Shown here in pieces: positions 1-8,646 of a DNA stretch of 36,889 nucleotides. The stretch covers positions 1 through 36,889 of the forward strand of contig JARLJA010000054.1 of NCBI GenBank assembly GCA_031291445.1. The letters run 5' to 3'. The notes beneath the pieces were generated by a model that saw nothing but the letters and a program-made list of their open reading frames with translations, did no database searches and was not told where the DNA came from. Positions within the stretch are counted from its first letter, which is position 1, and the number at the start of each line of letters is the position of its first letter. A program made the position numbers and the translations under genes. Source of the stretch: Xanthobacteraceae bacterium. GTDB taxonomy: Bacteria > Pseudomonadota > Alphaproteobacteria > Rhizobiales > Xanthobacteraceae.

Positions 1-54
1 CACCTGGAACACGTTCTTCGCAATATCCAGCCCAATTGTGCTAATCTTGTTCAT
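1..54 (-). CDS. IS110-family transposase, N-terminal 18 codons only (runs off the window)
   Basis: Read on the minus strand from the ATG at 54, the sequence encodes MNKISTIGLDIAKNVFQV. This is the typical opening of IS110/IS1111 transposases, which are DEDD-type recombinases; the Asp of GLDIAK is the expected first acidic residue of the RuvC-like domain. A purine-rich ribosome binding site (GAGGGAG) lies just upstream of the ATG. The rest of the gene is outside the window, so its integrity is unknown. Confidence 0.8.
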   Translation of the reverse strand, partial: MNKISTIGLDIAKNVFQV

Positions 55-123
55 GGACGGCTCCCTCGTCTGAGATCTTCAACGACCTCATTCTGGCACA
101 CTGATGCCGTTGGGGGCCGTCCA
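1..123 (-). mobile_element. Transposase-proximal end of an IS110-family (IS1111-group-like) element
   Basis: The noncoding stretch 55-123 lies upstream of the transposase start. The sequence TGGGGGCCGTCCA at 111-123 is the exact reverse complement of TGGACGGCCCCCA at 36759-36771, as expected if these are the inverted ends of the same kind of element. A host-type palindromic repeat begins at 129, so the IS boundary probably falls at about 123-128. A short noncoding end on the transposase 5' side fits the IS1111 group better than the IS110 group proper. The exact boundary is inferred. Confidence 0.6.
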
Positions 124-128
124 CCCCA

Positions 129-290
129 TCATCCCGGGGCGGCGCGCTCTCGCGCGCCGAGCCCGGGATCATAGCCCCTGCGTCCGCGATGTTCTGCGAC
201 GTGCACCGCTCGCGGCAGGCAGGGCTCTGTCCCAGCGGGCACCGGGAGTATGGATTCCGGGCTCGACGCTTCGCGTCGCCCCGGAATGAC
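129..290. repeat. GC-rich palindromic intergenic repeat, family 2, copy 1
   Basis: The element opens with TCATCCCGGGGCGGCGCG and closes with CCCCGGAATGAC, so its two ends are inverted relative to each other. Smaller hairpins lie inside, for example GGCGCGCTCTCGCGCGCC. A closely matching copy is at 6936-7104 and a more diverged one at 36565-36716. It fills the gap between the IS end and the stop codon of the fucose synthase gene. No gene was seen in 55-334. Confidence 0.75.
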
Positions 291-334
291 AAGAATGAAG
301 GGCTTCGCGCCCCAGAACGACTGGTGGGAACGCT

Positions 335-1303
335 CTATTCTCCGCGCTCGAGAAACGCCTGGTACGCCAGCTTCATGCCCTCGGCGAGCGGCGTCGAGGC
401 GCGCCAGCCCAGCGCGGCGAGCCGGCCGACGTCGAGCAGCTTGCGCGGTGTGCCGTCGGGCTTCGAGGTGTCGTAGACGATCCTGCCGTCATAGCCGACG
501 GTGGCGGCGACGACGGTGGCGAATTCGGCGATGCTGATGTCCTCGCCGGTGCCGATGTTGATCAGGTCGGCCCCGGAATAGGTCTTCATCAGGTGGACGC
601 AGGCGTCCGCCATGTCGTCGACATAGAGAAACTCGCGGCGCGGCGTGCCGGTGCCCCACACCACCACCTCGGGGGCGCCGGCGAGCTTCGCCTCGTGGAA
701 GCGGCGGATCAGGGCGGCGACCACGTGGCTGTATTCGGGGTGATAGTTGTCGCCGGGGCCGTAGAGGTTGGTCGGCATCACGCTGATGAAGTCGCTGCCG
801 TACTGGCTGCGGTAGGCCTCGGCCATCTTGATGCCGGCGATCTTGGCGATGGCGTAGGGCTCGTTGGTCGGCTCCAGCGGTCCGGTGAGCAGCGAGTCCT
901 CGCGCAGCGGCTGCGCCGCGAGCCGCGGATAGATGCATGAGGAGCCGAGAAACAACAGCTTCTCGGCGCCGTTGACATGGGCGGCGTGGATCACGTTGGC
1001 GGCGACGATCAGGTTCTCGTAGATGAACTCGCCGCGCAGCGTGTTGTTGGCGTGGATGCCGCCGACCTTGGCGGCGGCAAGGAACACGACCTGCGGGCGG
1101 TTGGCGGCGAACCAGCGGTTGACCGCGGCCTGGTCGGTGAGATCGAGCTCGCTTCGCGCGGCGGTGACCGCCTCGACGCCTTCCTTGCGCAGCCGGCGCA
1201 CCAGCGCGCCGCCCACCATGCCGCGGTGGCCGGCGACATAGACGCTCTTGCCCCTCAGATCGAACGGCGTCGCTGCCGCTTCCGCTACCATATTCGCAAC
1301 CAT
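335..1303 (-). CDS. fcl: GDP-L-fucose synthase (NAD-dependent epimerase family)
   Basis: This 322-residue short-chain-dehydrogenase-fold enzyme should convert GDP-4-keto-6-deoxy-D-mannose to GDP-L-fucose, supplying fucose for surface polysaccharide. A nucleotide-binding GxxGxxG motif (GHRGMVG) is at residues 25-31. The family motif GSSCIYP is at about 120-126, and the catalytic pair Y150/K154 sits in PYAIAK. The ATG at 1303 is chosen because GGGAG lies five bases upstream and the length then matches the family; an upstream in-frame extension has no family-like sequence. The usual partner, GDP-mannose 4,6-dehydratase (gmd), is not in the window. It is transcribed towards the IS end and divergently from the binding-protein gene at 1651. 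Confidence 0.88.
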   Translation of the reverse strand: MVANMVAEAAATPFDLRGKSVYVAGHRGMVGGALVRRLRKEGVEAVTAARSELDLTDQAAVNRWFAANRPQVVFLAAAKVGGIHANNTLRGEFIYENLIVAANVIHAAHVNGAEKLLFLGSSCIYPRLAAQPLREDSLLTGPLEPTNEPYAIAKIAGIKMAEAYRSQYGSDFISVMPTNLYGPGDNYHPEYSHVVAALIRRFHEAKLAGAPEVVVWGTGTPRREFLYVDDMADACVHLMKTYSGADLINIGTGEDISIAEFATVVAATVGYDGRIVYDTSKPDGTPRKLLDVGRLAALGWRASTPLAEGMKLAYQAFLERGE

Positions 1304-1650
1304 GCCATCTCCCGCATCGTCACCCGCCATGCCGGCGGACGCGGTGACGCCAGCGAGCGGGCTCCTAACATGTCCCCTCGAGCCTCGCAAACCGGTCGCA
1401 GCGCCATCTGGCCAGCGCGCCACGGCGGCCTTGCACGGCTTTTCGGCTTGGCCCACAATCGCTTCGGAAAACGGAGTGGAACAAGCGTTTGCCGCGGGCC
1501 CGGTGCCCAAATTTCAGCCTGGCGGTAAATTTTGCTTGGCAAAAGGACCGTTCTCGACGATGTGAAGAGCACCAGCGCCGCCCCCTCATAGCGGCCCGAC
1601 GTAACAATCAAAAGAACGCGACAATCAAAACAACACTGGAGGACACCCCC
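1304..1650. other. Divergent intergenic region between the fucose synthase gene and the first transporter operon
   Basis: This 347-bp gap must hold the promoters of both flanking genes. An AT-richer patch at about 1505-1560 and another at about 1600-1640 are the likeliest promoter areas. I could not assign convincing -35/-10 boxes. A strong ribosome binding site (CTGGAGGA, about 1636-1643) precedes the ATG at 1651. Longer reading frames crossing this gap are out-of-frame shadows. Confidence 0.5.
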
Positions 1651-2883
1651 ATGCGCAAGCTCATCGCCACCCTGCTGCTCGCACTGCCCCTGGCGGGCGG
1701 CGTCGCGCGCGCCGAGGACACGGTGAAGATCGGTTACATCGACCCCCTCTCCGGTGGCGGCGCCAGCGTCGGCGAAATCGGCCTCAAGCATTTCCAACTC
1801 CTGGCCGACCAGCAGAACGCCAAGGGAGGCATCCTCGGCAAGAAGGTCGAGATCGTGCCGCTCGACAACAAGACCAATCCGCAGGAGAGCCTGATCCAGG
1901 CCCAGAAGGCCATCGACGCCGGGGTCCGTTACCTGACCCAGGGCAACGGCTCGGCGGTTGGCGCCGCGCTGTCCGACTTCGTCACCAAATACAACGAGCG
2001 CAACCCCGGCCACGAGGTGCTCTACTTCAACTACGCCGCGGTCGACCCGGTGCTCACCAACGACAAGTGCAGCTTCTGGCATTTCCGCTGGGACGCCAAC
2101 TCCGACATCAAGATGGAGGCGCTCACCAACTACATCAAGACCGCCCCCGGCGTGAAGAAGATCTACCTGATCAACCAGGACTACTCCTTCGGCGAGTCGG
2201 TGCGCACCCAGGCCCGCAAGATGCTCGCCGCCAAGCGTCCCGACATCCAGATCGTCGGCGACGAACTCCATCCGCTGCTCAAGGTCACCGATTTCGCGCC
2301 CTACATCGCCAAGATCAAGGCGTCGGGCGCCGACAGCGTCATCACCGGCAACTGGGGCCAGGACTTCGCGCTGCTGCTGAAGGCCGCGGCCGACGCCGGC
2401 CTCAAGGTCAACTGGTACACCTACTACGCCGGCGGCACCGGCGGCCCGACCGCGATCAAGCAAGCCAACCTCGACCACCAGGTGTTCGCGATCACCGAAG
2501 GCTCGCCCAATCTCGGCACTCCGGCCGCGGTCGAGTTCGAGAAGGCGTTCCGGGCCAAATTCGACGTCACCGTGTTCTATCCCCGCGCGGTCAACGAGAT
2601 GCGGATGCTGGCGCTGGCCGCCGAAAAGGCCAAGTCGGTCGAGCCGCTCAAGGTCGCCGAAGCGCTCGAGGGCATGCAGTACGAGGTGCTCGACGGCGGC
2701 ACCGGCGTGATGCGCAAGGACGACCACCAGTTCTTCCAGCCGATGTACATCGCCTCGTTCGGCGAGCGCTCCGAGAAGGAACCGTTCGACGAGGAAAAGA
2801 CCGGCTGGGGCTGGCGCCCGGTGGCGAAGATCGACACCGCGCAGACCATGCTGCCCACCACCTGCAAGATGGAGCGGCCGTAA
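1651..2883 (+). CDS. Periplasmic substrate-binding protein of a branched-chain-amino-acid-type ABC transporter (transporter 1)
   Basis: This 410-residue protein is the periplasmic ligand-binding component (type 1 fold, Peripla_BP_6/LivK family) of the transporter encoded at 3108-6806. A Sec signal peptide covers residues 1-21 (hydrophobic core LIATLLLALPLAG, cleavage after VARA). The mature N-terminus EDTVKIGYIDPLSGGGA is the standard opening strand and loop of this family. The start at 1651 is fixed by GGAGGA and by the signal peptide. Family members bind amino acids, amides or aromatic and aliphatic carboxylates, and the sequence alone does not show which. A palindromic repeat follows it before livH, a place where such elements often allow the binding protein to be made in excess. 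Role confident, ligand unknown. Confidence 0.9.
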   Translation: MRKLIATLLLALPLAGGVARAEDTVKIGYIDPLSGGGASVGEIGLKHFQLLADQQNAKGGILGKKVEIVPLDNKTNPQESLIQAQKAIDAGVRYLTQGNGSAVGAALSDFVTKYNERNPGHEVLYFNYAAVDPVLTNDKCSFWHFRWDANSDIKMEALTNYIKTAPGVKKIYLINQDYSFGESVRTQARKMLAAKRPDIQIVGDELHPLLKVTDFAPYIAKIKASGADSVITGNWGQDFALLLKAAADAGLKVNWYTYYAGGTGGPTAIKQANLDHQVFAITEGSPNLGTPAAVEFEKAFRAKFDVTVFYPRAVNEMRMLALAAEKAKSVEPLKVAEALEGMQYEVLDGGTGVMRKDDHQFFQPMYIASFGERSEKEPFDEEKTGWGWRPVAKIDTAQTMLPTTCKMERP

Positions 2884-2941
2884 GCGGCGGCACTCGAGTA
2901 TGCGCGCCGGCGTCGACAAGATGCGCACCCTCAAAATTCGG

Positions 2942-3027
2942 CGTCATGCCCGGCCTTGTGCCGGGCATCCACGCCTTGATTGACAACAAGCAAGACGTGG
3001 ATGGCCGGGACAAGCCCGGCCATGACG
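2942..3027. repeat. Palindromic repeat, family 1, copy A (short form)
   Basis: The element is bounded by CGTCATG and CATGACG. It contains a left hairpin (ATGCCCGG..CCGGGCAT) and a right hairpin (ATGGCCGGG..CCCGGCCAT). Related copies are at 13578-13703, 16182-16307, 17236-17325 and 18598-18687. It lies in the 224-bp gap between the binding-protein gene and livH. No gene was seen in that gap. Confidence 0.85.
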
Positions 3028-3107
3028 GAGACCAAAGCAAACTGCGCACCGGACCGATACTGGATCGACGGATCGCTGCGGATTTGCGTCAGTGGCAGGG
3101 GGCCCGC

Positions 3108-4055
3108 GTGCTCGAGCTGATCTTCACCTCCACCCTCAACGGCGTCCTGTTCGGCATGCTGCTGTTCCTGATGGCGAGCGGCCTGACGGTGATCTTCAGC
3201 ATGCTGGGCGTGCTCAACTTCGCCCATGCCAGCTTCTACATGCTGGGCGCCTTTTTCGGCTACCAGGTCAGCCGCTGGATCGGCTTCTGGCCGGCGCTGG
3301 TGATCGCGCCGCTCGCCGCCCGCGTGCTCGGCGCCGGCGTCGAGCGCTACGGCCTGCGCAACGTCCACCGCAACGGCCACGTCGCCGAACTGCTGTTCAC
3401 CTTCGGGCTCGCCTTCGTCATCGAGGAAACGGTGCAGATGATCTGGGGCAAGGCGCCGGTGGACTACCGGGTGCCGCAGCTGCTCGATTTTCCCGCCTTC
3501 AGCGTATTCTCGACCAACTACCCGGCCTACAAGGTCTTCATGCTGGCGGTCGCGGTGGCGATCTTCGCCGCGCTCCTGATCGGCATCAAGCGGACCCGGA
3601 TCGGCATGATCGTTCAGGCCGCGCTGACCCATCCCCACATGGTCGGCCATCTCGGCCACAATGTCGGGCGCATCTTCATGCTGGTGTTCGGGCTCGGCAC
3701 CGCGCTGGCCGCGGTCGCCGGCGTGATCGCCGGCCCGGCGCTGGTGACCCAGTCCAACATGGCGGCGCTGCTCGGGCCGATCCTGTTCGTGGTCGTGGTG
3801 GTTGGCGGACTGGGCTCGCTGCCCGGCGCCTTCATCGCCTCGCTGCTGATCGGCCTGCTGCAGACCTTCGCGGTCGCCATCAACGTCTCGCTGGCGAGCC
3901 TGTTCGGGCCGCTCGCCGCGGGCCACGGGCCCTCGCTGCTGACCGACGTCTGGAACGTCAGCGTCGCCCAGATCGCCCCGGTGCTGCCCTATCTGCTCTT
4001 GGTGCTGATCCTGATCTTCCGCCCGATGGGCCTGCTGGGGACGCGCGAAACATGA
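3108..4055 (+). CDS. livH: LivH-type inner-membrane permease, transporter 1
   Basis: This 315-residue polytopic membrane protein is one of the two permease subunits of the HAAT-type importer. The family motif is visible near the N-terminus as VLNFAHASFYMLGAFFGY, and the C-terminus ends in the usual RPMGLLGT. About eight hydrophobic segments can be picked out. The likely start is GTG at 3108, because GGGGG lies about five bases upstream and the reading begins directly with the first membrane segment; reading further upstream gives non-family sequence. The stop overlaps the livM start (ATGA at 4052-4055), which indicates translational coupling. Confidence 0.88.
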   Translation: MLELIFTSTLNGVLFGMLLFLMASGLTVIFSMLGVLNFAHASFYMLGAFFGYQVSRWIGFWPALVIAPLAARVLGAGVERYGLRNVHRNGHVAELLFTFGLAFVIEETVQMIWGKAPVDYRVPQLLDFPAFSVFSTNYPAYKVFMLAVAVAIFAALLIGIKRTRIGMIVQAALTHPHMVGHLGHNVGRIFMLVFGLGTALAAVAGVIAGPALVTQSNMAALLGPILFVVVVVGGLGSLPGAFIASLLIGLLQTFAVAINVSLASLFGPLAAGHGPSLLTDVWNVSVAQIAPVLPYLLLVLILIFRPMGLLGTRET

Positions 4056-5353
4056 GCTCGACCCCGTTCGCCCTCGCCGCCGCGCCGTCGCGGCGCCGCG
4101 ACGCCCTGCAGTTCTACGGCGCGTGGCTCGCGGTGATCGCCGTGATGCTGATCCTGCCGCGCGCCTTCTCCTCGGGCGGCGCGCTGACCACCTTCAGCCT
4201 GATGGGCATTTCGGTGATCTTCGCGCTGTCCTACAACATCCTGCTCGGCCAGACCGGCATGCTGTCGTTCGGCCACGCGGTCTATTACGGGCTCGGCGGC
4301 TTCCTCGCGGTGCATGCCATGAACGCCATCGGCGCCGCCAAGTGGCCGGTGCCGCTGCCGGTGGTGCCGCTGATCGGCGGACTGGCGGGACTGGTGTTCG
4401 CGCTGATCCTCGGCTGGGTCTCGACGCGGCGCAGCGGCACCGCCTTCGCCATGATCTCGCTGGGCGTCGCCGAGCTCGTCGCCTCCTCCGCCCTGATCCT
4501 GCGCAGCTTCTTCGGCGGCGAGGCCGGCGTCACCGCCAACCGCACCAAGCTGTTCAAGCTGTTCGGCCTCTCCTTCGGCCCGCAGATCCAGATCTACTAC
4601 CTGGTCGCGGCCTGGACCCTGATCGCGCTGATCGCGATGTACGCGCTGACCCGCACCCCGTTCGGACGGATGTGCAACGCGGTGCGCGACAATCCCGAGC
4701 GCGTGCAGTTCGTCGGCTACGACCCCCACATCGTCCGCTACATCGCCTTCGCCTTCGCCGGCCTGTTCGCCGGCATCGCCGGGGCGCTGTCGGCGATCAA
4801 TTTCGAGATCGCCAATTCCGCCTATCTCGGCACCCAGCAGTCGGGGGTGGCGCTGTTCGCCGCCTATATCGGCGGCATCGGCGTCTTCATCGGCCCGGTC
4901 ATCGGCGCCATCCTGGTGACCTACCTGTCGCTGGTGCTGAGCGACCTCTCCTCGGTGTGGCAGCTCTATTTCGGCCTGATCTTCATCGCCGTGGTGGCGT
5001 TCGCGCCGGGCGGCATCGCCGGCCTGCTGCTGCGGCACCGGCCGCTGCTGCGCGCCGGCCAGATGTGGCCGGTGCTGCGCGCCTATGTCGTGGCGGCGCC
5101 GCCCACCGCGGTGATGCTGGCCGGGCTCGTGCTCGGCATCGAGATCGTGGTCCGCCACACGGTCGGCACCAGCGACGACCCGGTCATGCACCTGTTCGGC
5201 TACAGCCTCGACACCGGCTCGCCGCTCAGCTGGGCGATCGCGGCGCTGCTGACGCTGGTCGGCTTCACCCTCGCCCGCCTCACCTGGAAGCACGTCGCCC
5301 GCGCCTTCGACGACGCCATGACGGTCGCCCGCGCCAAGGGATATCTCGCATGA
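4052..5353 (+). CDS. livM: LivM-type inner-membrane permease with C-terminal extension, transporter 1
   Basis: This 433-residue second permease subunit pairs with LivH. The family core is seen in LSYNILLGQTGMLSFGHAVY (about residues 60-80) and in the GGIGVFIGPVIGA segment. The conserved core appears to end near residue 325 (APGGIAGLLL). About 110 further residues follow, with two more predicted membrane segments (about 343-368 and 390-412) and a basic tail. Many LivM proteins of this class stop at 320-360 residues, as the second LivM here does. Start and stop both overlap their neighbours by four bases, so the gene is in a tight operon. Confidence 0.88.
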   Translation: MSSTPFALAAAPSRRRDALQFYGAWLAVIAVMLILPRAFSSGGALTTFSLMGISVIFALSYNILLGQTGMLSFGHAVYYGLGGFLAVHAMNAIGAAKWPVPLPVVPLIGGLAGLVFALILGWVSTRRSGTAFAMISLGVAELVASSALILRSFFGGEAGVTANRTKLFKLFGLSFGPQIQIYYLVAAWTLIALIAMYALTRTPFGRMCNAVRDNPERVQFVGYDPHIVRYIAFAFAGLFAGIAGALSAINFEIANSAYLGTQQSGVALFAAYIGGIGVFIGPVIGAILVTYLSLVLSDLSSVWQLYFGLIFIAVVAFAPGGIAGLLLRHRPLLRAGQMWPVLRAYVVAAPPTAVMLAGLVLGIEIVVRHTVGTSDDPVMHLFGYSLDTGSPLSWAIAALLTLVGFTLARLTWKHVARAFDDAMTVARAKGYLA

Positions 5354-6111
5354 CGCCCTCCGCTCCCCCGGCCATCGCGCTCGACGACGTGCGCAAGAGC
5401 TTCGGCCGCCTCGAGATCATCCGCGGGCTCAACCTCAGCGTCGCCGCCGGCGAGCGCCACGCCATCATCGGACCCAACGGCGCCGGCAAGTCCACCACCT
5501 TCAACCTGATCAGCGGCTACATGGCGCCGACTTCGGGCGAGGTCCGGCTCGACGGCCAGGTGATTTCCGGCCTGCCGCCGTTCCAGATCAACCGCCGCGG
5601 CCTGTCGCGCAGCTTCCAGGTCACCAACGTGTTCGCCCACATGAGCGTGTGGGAGAACGTGCGCTGCGCGCTGCTGTGGACCACCGGCCACCGCTACGCG
5701 TTCTGGAAGAACGTCGACCGGCTGCCGGACGTGCGCGAGCGCACCGCCATGATCCTCGAGGACATCGGGCTCGCCGCCCGGGCCGAGGTGCCGGCGGGGC
5801 TCCTGACCTATGCCGAGCAGCGCGCGCTCGAGATCGGCATCACCACCGCCGGCGGCGCCAAGGTGATCCTGCTCGACGAGCCCACCGCCGGCATGAGCCA
5901 CGCCGAGACCGAGCGCGCGGTGGCGCTGATCCGCCGCCTCACCGAGGGCCGCACGCTGCTGATCGTCGAGCACGACATGAGCGTGGTGTTCGGCCTCGCC
6001 GACCGGATCTCGGTGCTGGTCTACGGCCAGATCATCGCCTCGGGCACGCCGGACCAGATCCGCAACGACGCCCGCGTCCAGGAAGCCTATCTCGGCGTGG
6101 AGGCGGCGTGA
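5350..6111 (+). CDS. livG: LivG-type ATP-binding subunit, transporter 1
   Basis: This 253-residue cytoplasmic ABC ATPase energises the LivHM permease. The Walker A motif is canonical (GPNGAGKST, about residues 38-46). The signature region is the LivG-like variant LTYAEQRALEIG, the Walker B region is VILLDEPTAGM, and the switch histidine is in VEHDMSVV. The C-terminus ends in EAYLG as is usual for LivG. The ATG at 5350 overlaps the livM stop and its own TGA overlaps the livF ATG. Since the partner LivF has an altered Walker A, this subunit may provide the main hydrolysis site of the pair (inference). Confidence 0.9.
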   Translation: MTPSAPPAIALDDVRKSFGRLEIIRGLNLSVAAGERHAIIGPNGAGKSTTFNLISGYMAPTSGEVRLDGQVISGLPPFQINRRGLSRSFQVTNVFAHMSVWENVRCALLWTTGHRYAFWKNVDRLPDVRERTAMILEDIGLAARAEVPAGLLTYAEQRALEIGITTAGGAKVILLDEPTAGMSHAETERAVALIRRLTEGRTLLIVEHDMSVVFGLADRISVLVYGQIIASGTPDQIRNDARVQEAYLGVEAA

Positions 6112-6806
6112 TGCTCGAGGTCCGCGACCTGCACGCCTATTACGGCAAGAGCCACATCCTGCAGGGCGTCGACATGCATGTCGGCTCCGGCGAGGTGGTC
6201 AGCCTGCTCGGCCGCAACGGGGTCGGCCGCTCCACCACGGTCAAGGCGATCATGGGCGAGGTGGCGCCGCGCGGCTCGGTCCGCTTCAAGGACCAGGAGA
6301 TCGCCGGCCTGCCGAGCTACCGCATCGCCCGGCTCGGGCTGGGCTACGTCCCGGAAAACCGCGACATCTTCCCCAGCCTGACGGTGCGCCAGAACCTTCA
6401 GATGGGCATCAAGGATCCGCGCCGGCCGGGCAAGTGGAAGCTCGACGACATGCTTTCGATGTTTCCCAACCTCGCCAGCCGCGCCGACACCGCCGCCGGC
6501 GTCCTGTCCGGCGGCGAAAAGCAGATGCTGACGATCTGCCGCACGCTGATGGGCGACCCGGATCTCGTCATGATCGACGAGCCGACCGAGGGGCTGGCGC
6601 CGCTGATCGTGCAGCAGGTCGGCGACCTGATCGCCGACATCGCCAGCCGCGGGCTCGCCATCCTGCTGGTCGAGCAGAAGCTGTCGATCGCCCTGCGGAT
6701 CTCGCACCGGCTCTACGTCATGGGCCACGGCCGCATGGTGTTCGAGGGCACCCCCGCCGACCTCAAGGCCAATGCCGCGGTCCGCAAGGAATGGCTGGAA
6801 GTCTGA
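6111..6806 (+). CDS. livF: LivF-type ATP-binding subunit with Walker A Lys-to-Arg change, transporter 1
   Basis: This 231-residue partner of LivG shows a typical LivF layout: an ABC signature (LSGGEKQML), a Walker B (LVMIDEPTEGLAP) and an H-loop region replaced by VEQK, as is usual for LivF. The Walker A reads GRNGVGRSTT. The codon for the normally invariant Lys, at residue 40, is CGC (Arg), while the other three LivG/LivF ATPases in the window keep Lys. The change suggests a degenerate, non-hydrolysing site or a lineage-specific variant. Start and stop are clear and the gene is otherwise intact, so it does not look like a pseudogene. Confidence 0.9.
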   Translation: MLEVRDLHAYYGKSHILQGVDMHVGSGEVVSLLGRNGVGRSTTVKAIMGEVAPRGSVRFKDQEIAGLPSYRIARLGLGYVPENRDIFPSLTVRQNLQMGIKDPRRPGKWKLDDMLSMFPNLASRADTAAGVLSGGEKQMLTICRTLMGDPDLVMIDEPTEGLAPLIVQQVGDLIADIASRGLAILLVEQKLSIALRISHRLYVMGHGRMVFEGTPADLKANAAVRKEWLEV

Positions 6807-7179
6807 GCGGCCCGACCTCGCCTGCGTCGGTGGTCGTTCGCTCCAGAAACCACCGTCGTTCCGGGGCGGCGCCGCGCGCCCGAGAAATGACCACGGAGGA
6901 CTTGGCGCGCGGCGCGCCACCACCACATCTGACCGTCATCCCGGGGCGGCGCGCTCTCGCGCGCCGAGCCCGGGATATCCCCTGCGTCGGAAGTGTTCTG
7001 CGACGTACACTGCGCGCGGGAGGGCACGGCTGGCACGCCAGTGCCCCAGCCGGCACCGGGCGTATGGATCCCGGGCCCGACGCTTCGCGTCGTCCCGGGA
7101 TGACGGCAGAAAATCCGCACCGCGCCGCCACATCACCGACCGACAGGGTGAGGCAGGCGCCGTGGGTCACACTCGGCGA
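6807..7179. other. Intergenic region with a partial and a full palindromic repeat
   Basis: This 373-bp gap lies between two convergent genes, livF of transporter 1 and the secreted protein. It holds a short partial family-2 repeat at about 6855-6891 (TTCCGGGGCGGCG..GAAATGAC) and a full copy at 6936-7104. No credible gene is present. The repeats are the only candidates for transcription termination here, as no hairpin with a T-tract was seen. Confidence 0.6.
6936..7104. repeat. GC-rich palindromic intergenic repeat, family 2, copy 2
   Basis: The opening 41 bases match copy 1 at 129 (TCATCCCGGGGCGGCGCG and onward). The far end (CGACGCTTCGCGTCGTCCCG, then GGATGAC) also matches that copy apart from a few changes. 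The two ends are inverted relative to each other. Confidence 0.75.
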
Positions 7180-8646
7180 CTACCGCGCGAGCGCGTAGCC
7201 GAGCAGTTTCTCCGGCGCGCCCAGGGCTTCGCAGTCCGGCATGTTGGAGGCGAAGTGCGACTGCTCGCGCGCGTTGTAGCAGCGATAGAGCGGCACCGTA
7301 CCCGGCTGCTGGTCGCGGTAGATGAAGCCTGCGGTGCGCAGCCGCTGATAGGCGTGCGCCTCGCAGAAGCCCGGCTCGGCGAGCAGATGATCGGGGTGCC
7401 CGGGCCGGTCGCTGACGCAGTCCTCGAGCGCGATCGTCGGCTTGACGGACTCGGCAACCGTCATCAGGTAGCCGGACCGGCTCTCGAGCTTGTAGGCGGT
7501 GTCGTTGCCCGGAACCGGACCCGTGGTCGACCACCGGTCGTGCAGGCCTGCGCTATACCAGCGCGCCAGCAGCACACCGACTTGCGGCGTCACCGGCGAC
7601 GCCGCAAGCGACACCTCGATGTCCCGGAACACGAGGTATTCAGCCGCGTGACCGCCACCGGGCGGCCAATAGGCATAGGCCAGAAGCCAGACATTGGAGA
7701 GCTGGTTGCTGCCGTTGCCGGCATCGCGCAGCACCGGATAGACCACGAGTTCGCTCGGCGCCGGGCGCTTCCACTCGCCGGGATCGAGCACCAGCAAGGG
7801 CTCCGCCAGTGCCGTCAGCGTGGTGTGGTCGGCGGTGAGGAAGAGGCCGAGACCGCCCTTCACCCAGCCGGTCAATACGAGATCGCCAGTCGTGGTCCAC
7901 CGCGCCACGCCGACGCCCGAGCCGTTCATCAGCCGGGTGGCGTCGCCGCCCAGCCCCGGCTGGTCCCAGCGGCCCTGGAAATACTTGAACCAGTGGCCGG
8001 GACCCGGGTCCGACACGCCGGCGCGCGCCACGATCAGCCCGCCGTCCCGGGGACGGAAGCAATAGGCGTAGTAGTAGCCGTCCTGCCCGTTCACCAGGGT
8101 GCAGTCGCCCTCGCCGGTGTTCTTGCCTGCGGTCGGGGTGTCGGTGCCGGTAATGACTTGACCCAGCACCTTCCAGTTCAGGCCCTGGTCGACCGAGGTG
8201 GCGAGCGACATGGATTTATGGGTCTGACCCGCCTGGTAGTTGCAGGCGGTCTCGTCGTGGACGAGGCCGAGCACGGTCGCGCCGGCCAGTTCGGCGTGAT
8301 TGAGCCACTGTCCGCAGGACGCATAGCTCCCGGGAGGGCCCTTGCCCAGCACCAGCCGGGCCGGTCCGCTCATGTCCGCGGGATTGCGCCCGTCGACGGC
8401 GCGGGTTTCGCCGTGAGCGATGAAGCCGCGAAACCGACCGTCCGACAGGCGGATCACGCTGAGCCGGTTGTCGATGGTGTCGGCGGCCGGGCCGCGGGCG
8501 ACGTGGGGCGGCCCCACCCGGATCCGGACGCATGCCGCGCATGGGGGCCCGGCAGCCCCGTCCTGCGCCCCGGCGGCGGGCGAAGCGGGCGGCCCAATCA
8601 CCAGGGCGAGCAGCAACACCGCCGCGGGGAGCAAGGCGCGCATCAT
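7180..8646 (-). CDS. Secreted protein of unknown function with a DUF5648-like C-terminus
   Basis: This 488-residue protein starts with a Sec signal peptide (about residues 1-27, LLPAAVLLLALVIG core, PAAGA before the cleavage site). The middle part is rich in Trp, Gly and Asp, with recurring short blocks such as VGVARWTTTGDLVLTGW. This recalls beta-propeller sialidase-like or family-43-like glycosidase folds, but I see no catalytic signature I would rely on. The last hundred residues contain PLYRCYNAREQSHFASN..LLGYALA, which resembles the DUF5648-type repeat found at the ends of secreted hydrolases. Paired cysteines fit an exported protein. Two ATG codons (8646 and 8643) are possible starts, with GGAG about ten bases upstream. 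Function not assigned. Confidence 0.75.
   Translation of the reverse strand: MMRALLPAAVLLLALVIGPPASPAAGAQDGAAGPPCAACVRIRVGPPHVARGPAADTIDNRLSVIRLSDGRFRGFIAHGETRAVDGRNPADMSGPARLVLGKGPPGSYASCGQWLNHAELAGATVLGLVHDETACNYQAGQTHKSMSLATSVDQGLNWKVLGQVITGTDTPTAGKNTGEGDCTLVNGQDGYYYAYCFRPRDGGLIVARAGVSDPGPGHWFKYFQGRWDQPGLGGDATRLMNGSGVGVARWTTTGDLVLTGWVKGGLGLFLTADHTTLTALAEPLLVLDPGEWKRPAPSELVVYPVLRDAGNGSNQLSNVWLLAYAYWPPGGGHAAEYLVFRDIEVSLAASPVTPQVGVLLARWYSAGLHDRWSTTGPVPGNDTAYKLESRSGYLMTVAESVKPTIALEDCVSDRPGHPDHLLAEPGFCEAHAYQRLRTAGFIYRDQQPGTVPLYRCYNAREQSHFASNMPDCEALGAPEKLLGYALAR

Noticed and set aside
1519-1536. Possible sigma-54 promoter (CTGGC followed by TTTGCT) before the first binding-protein gene
   Set aside because: The spacing between the GG and GC elements is 11 bases instead of the required 10, and the -24 element is a poor match.
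2942-3027. Peptides such as AGLVPAIH and PGLVPGIH translated from the family-1 repeats
   Set aside because: These come from translating palindromic repeats in several frames and do not mark genes.
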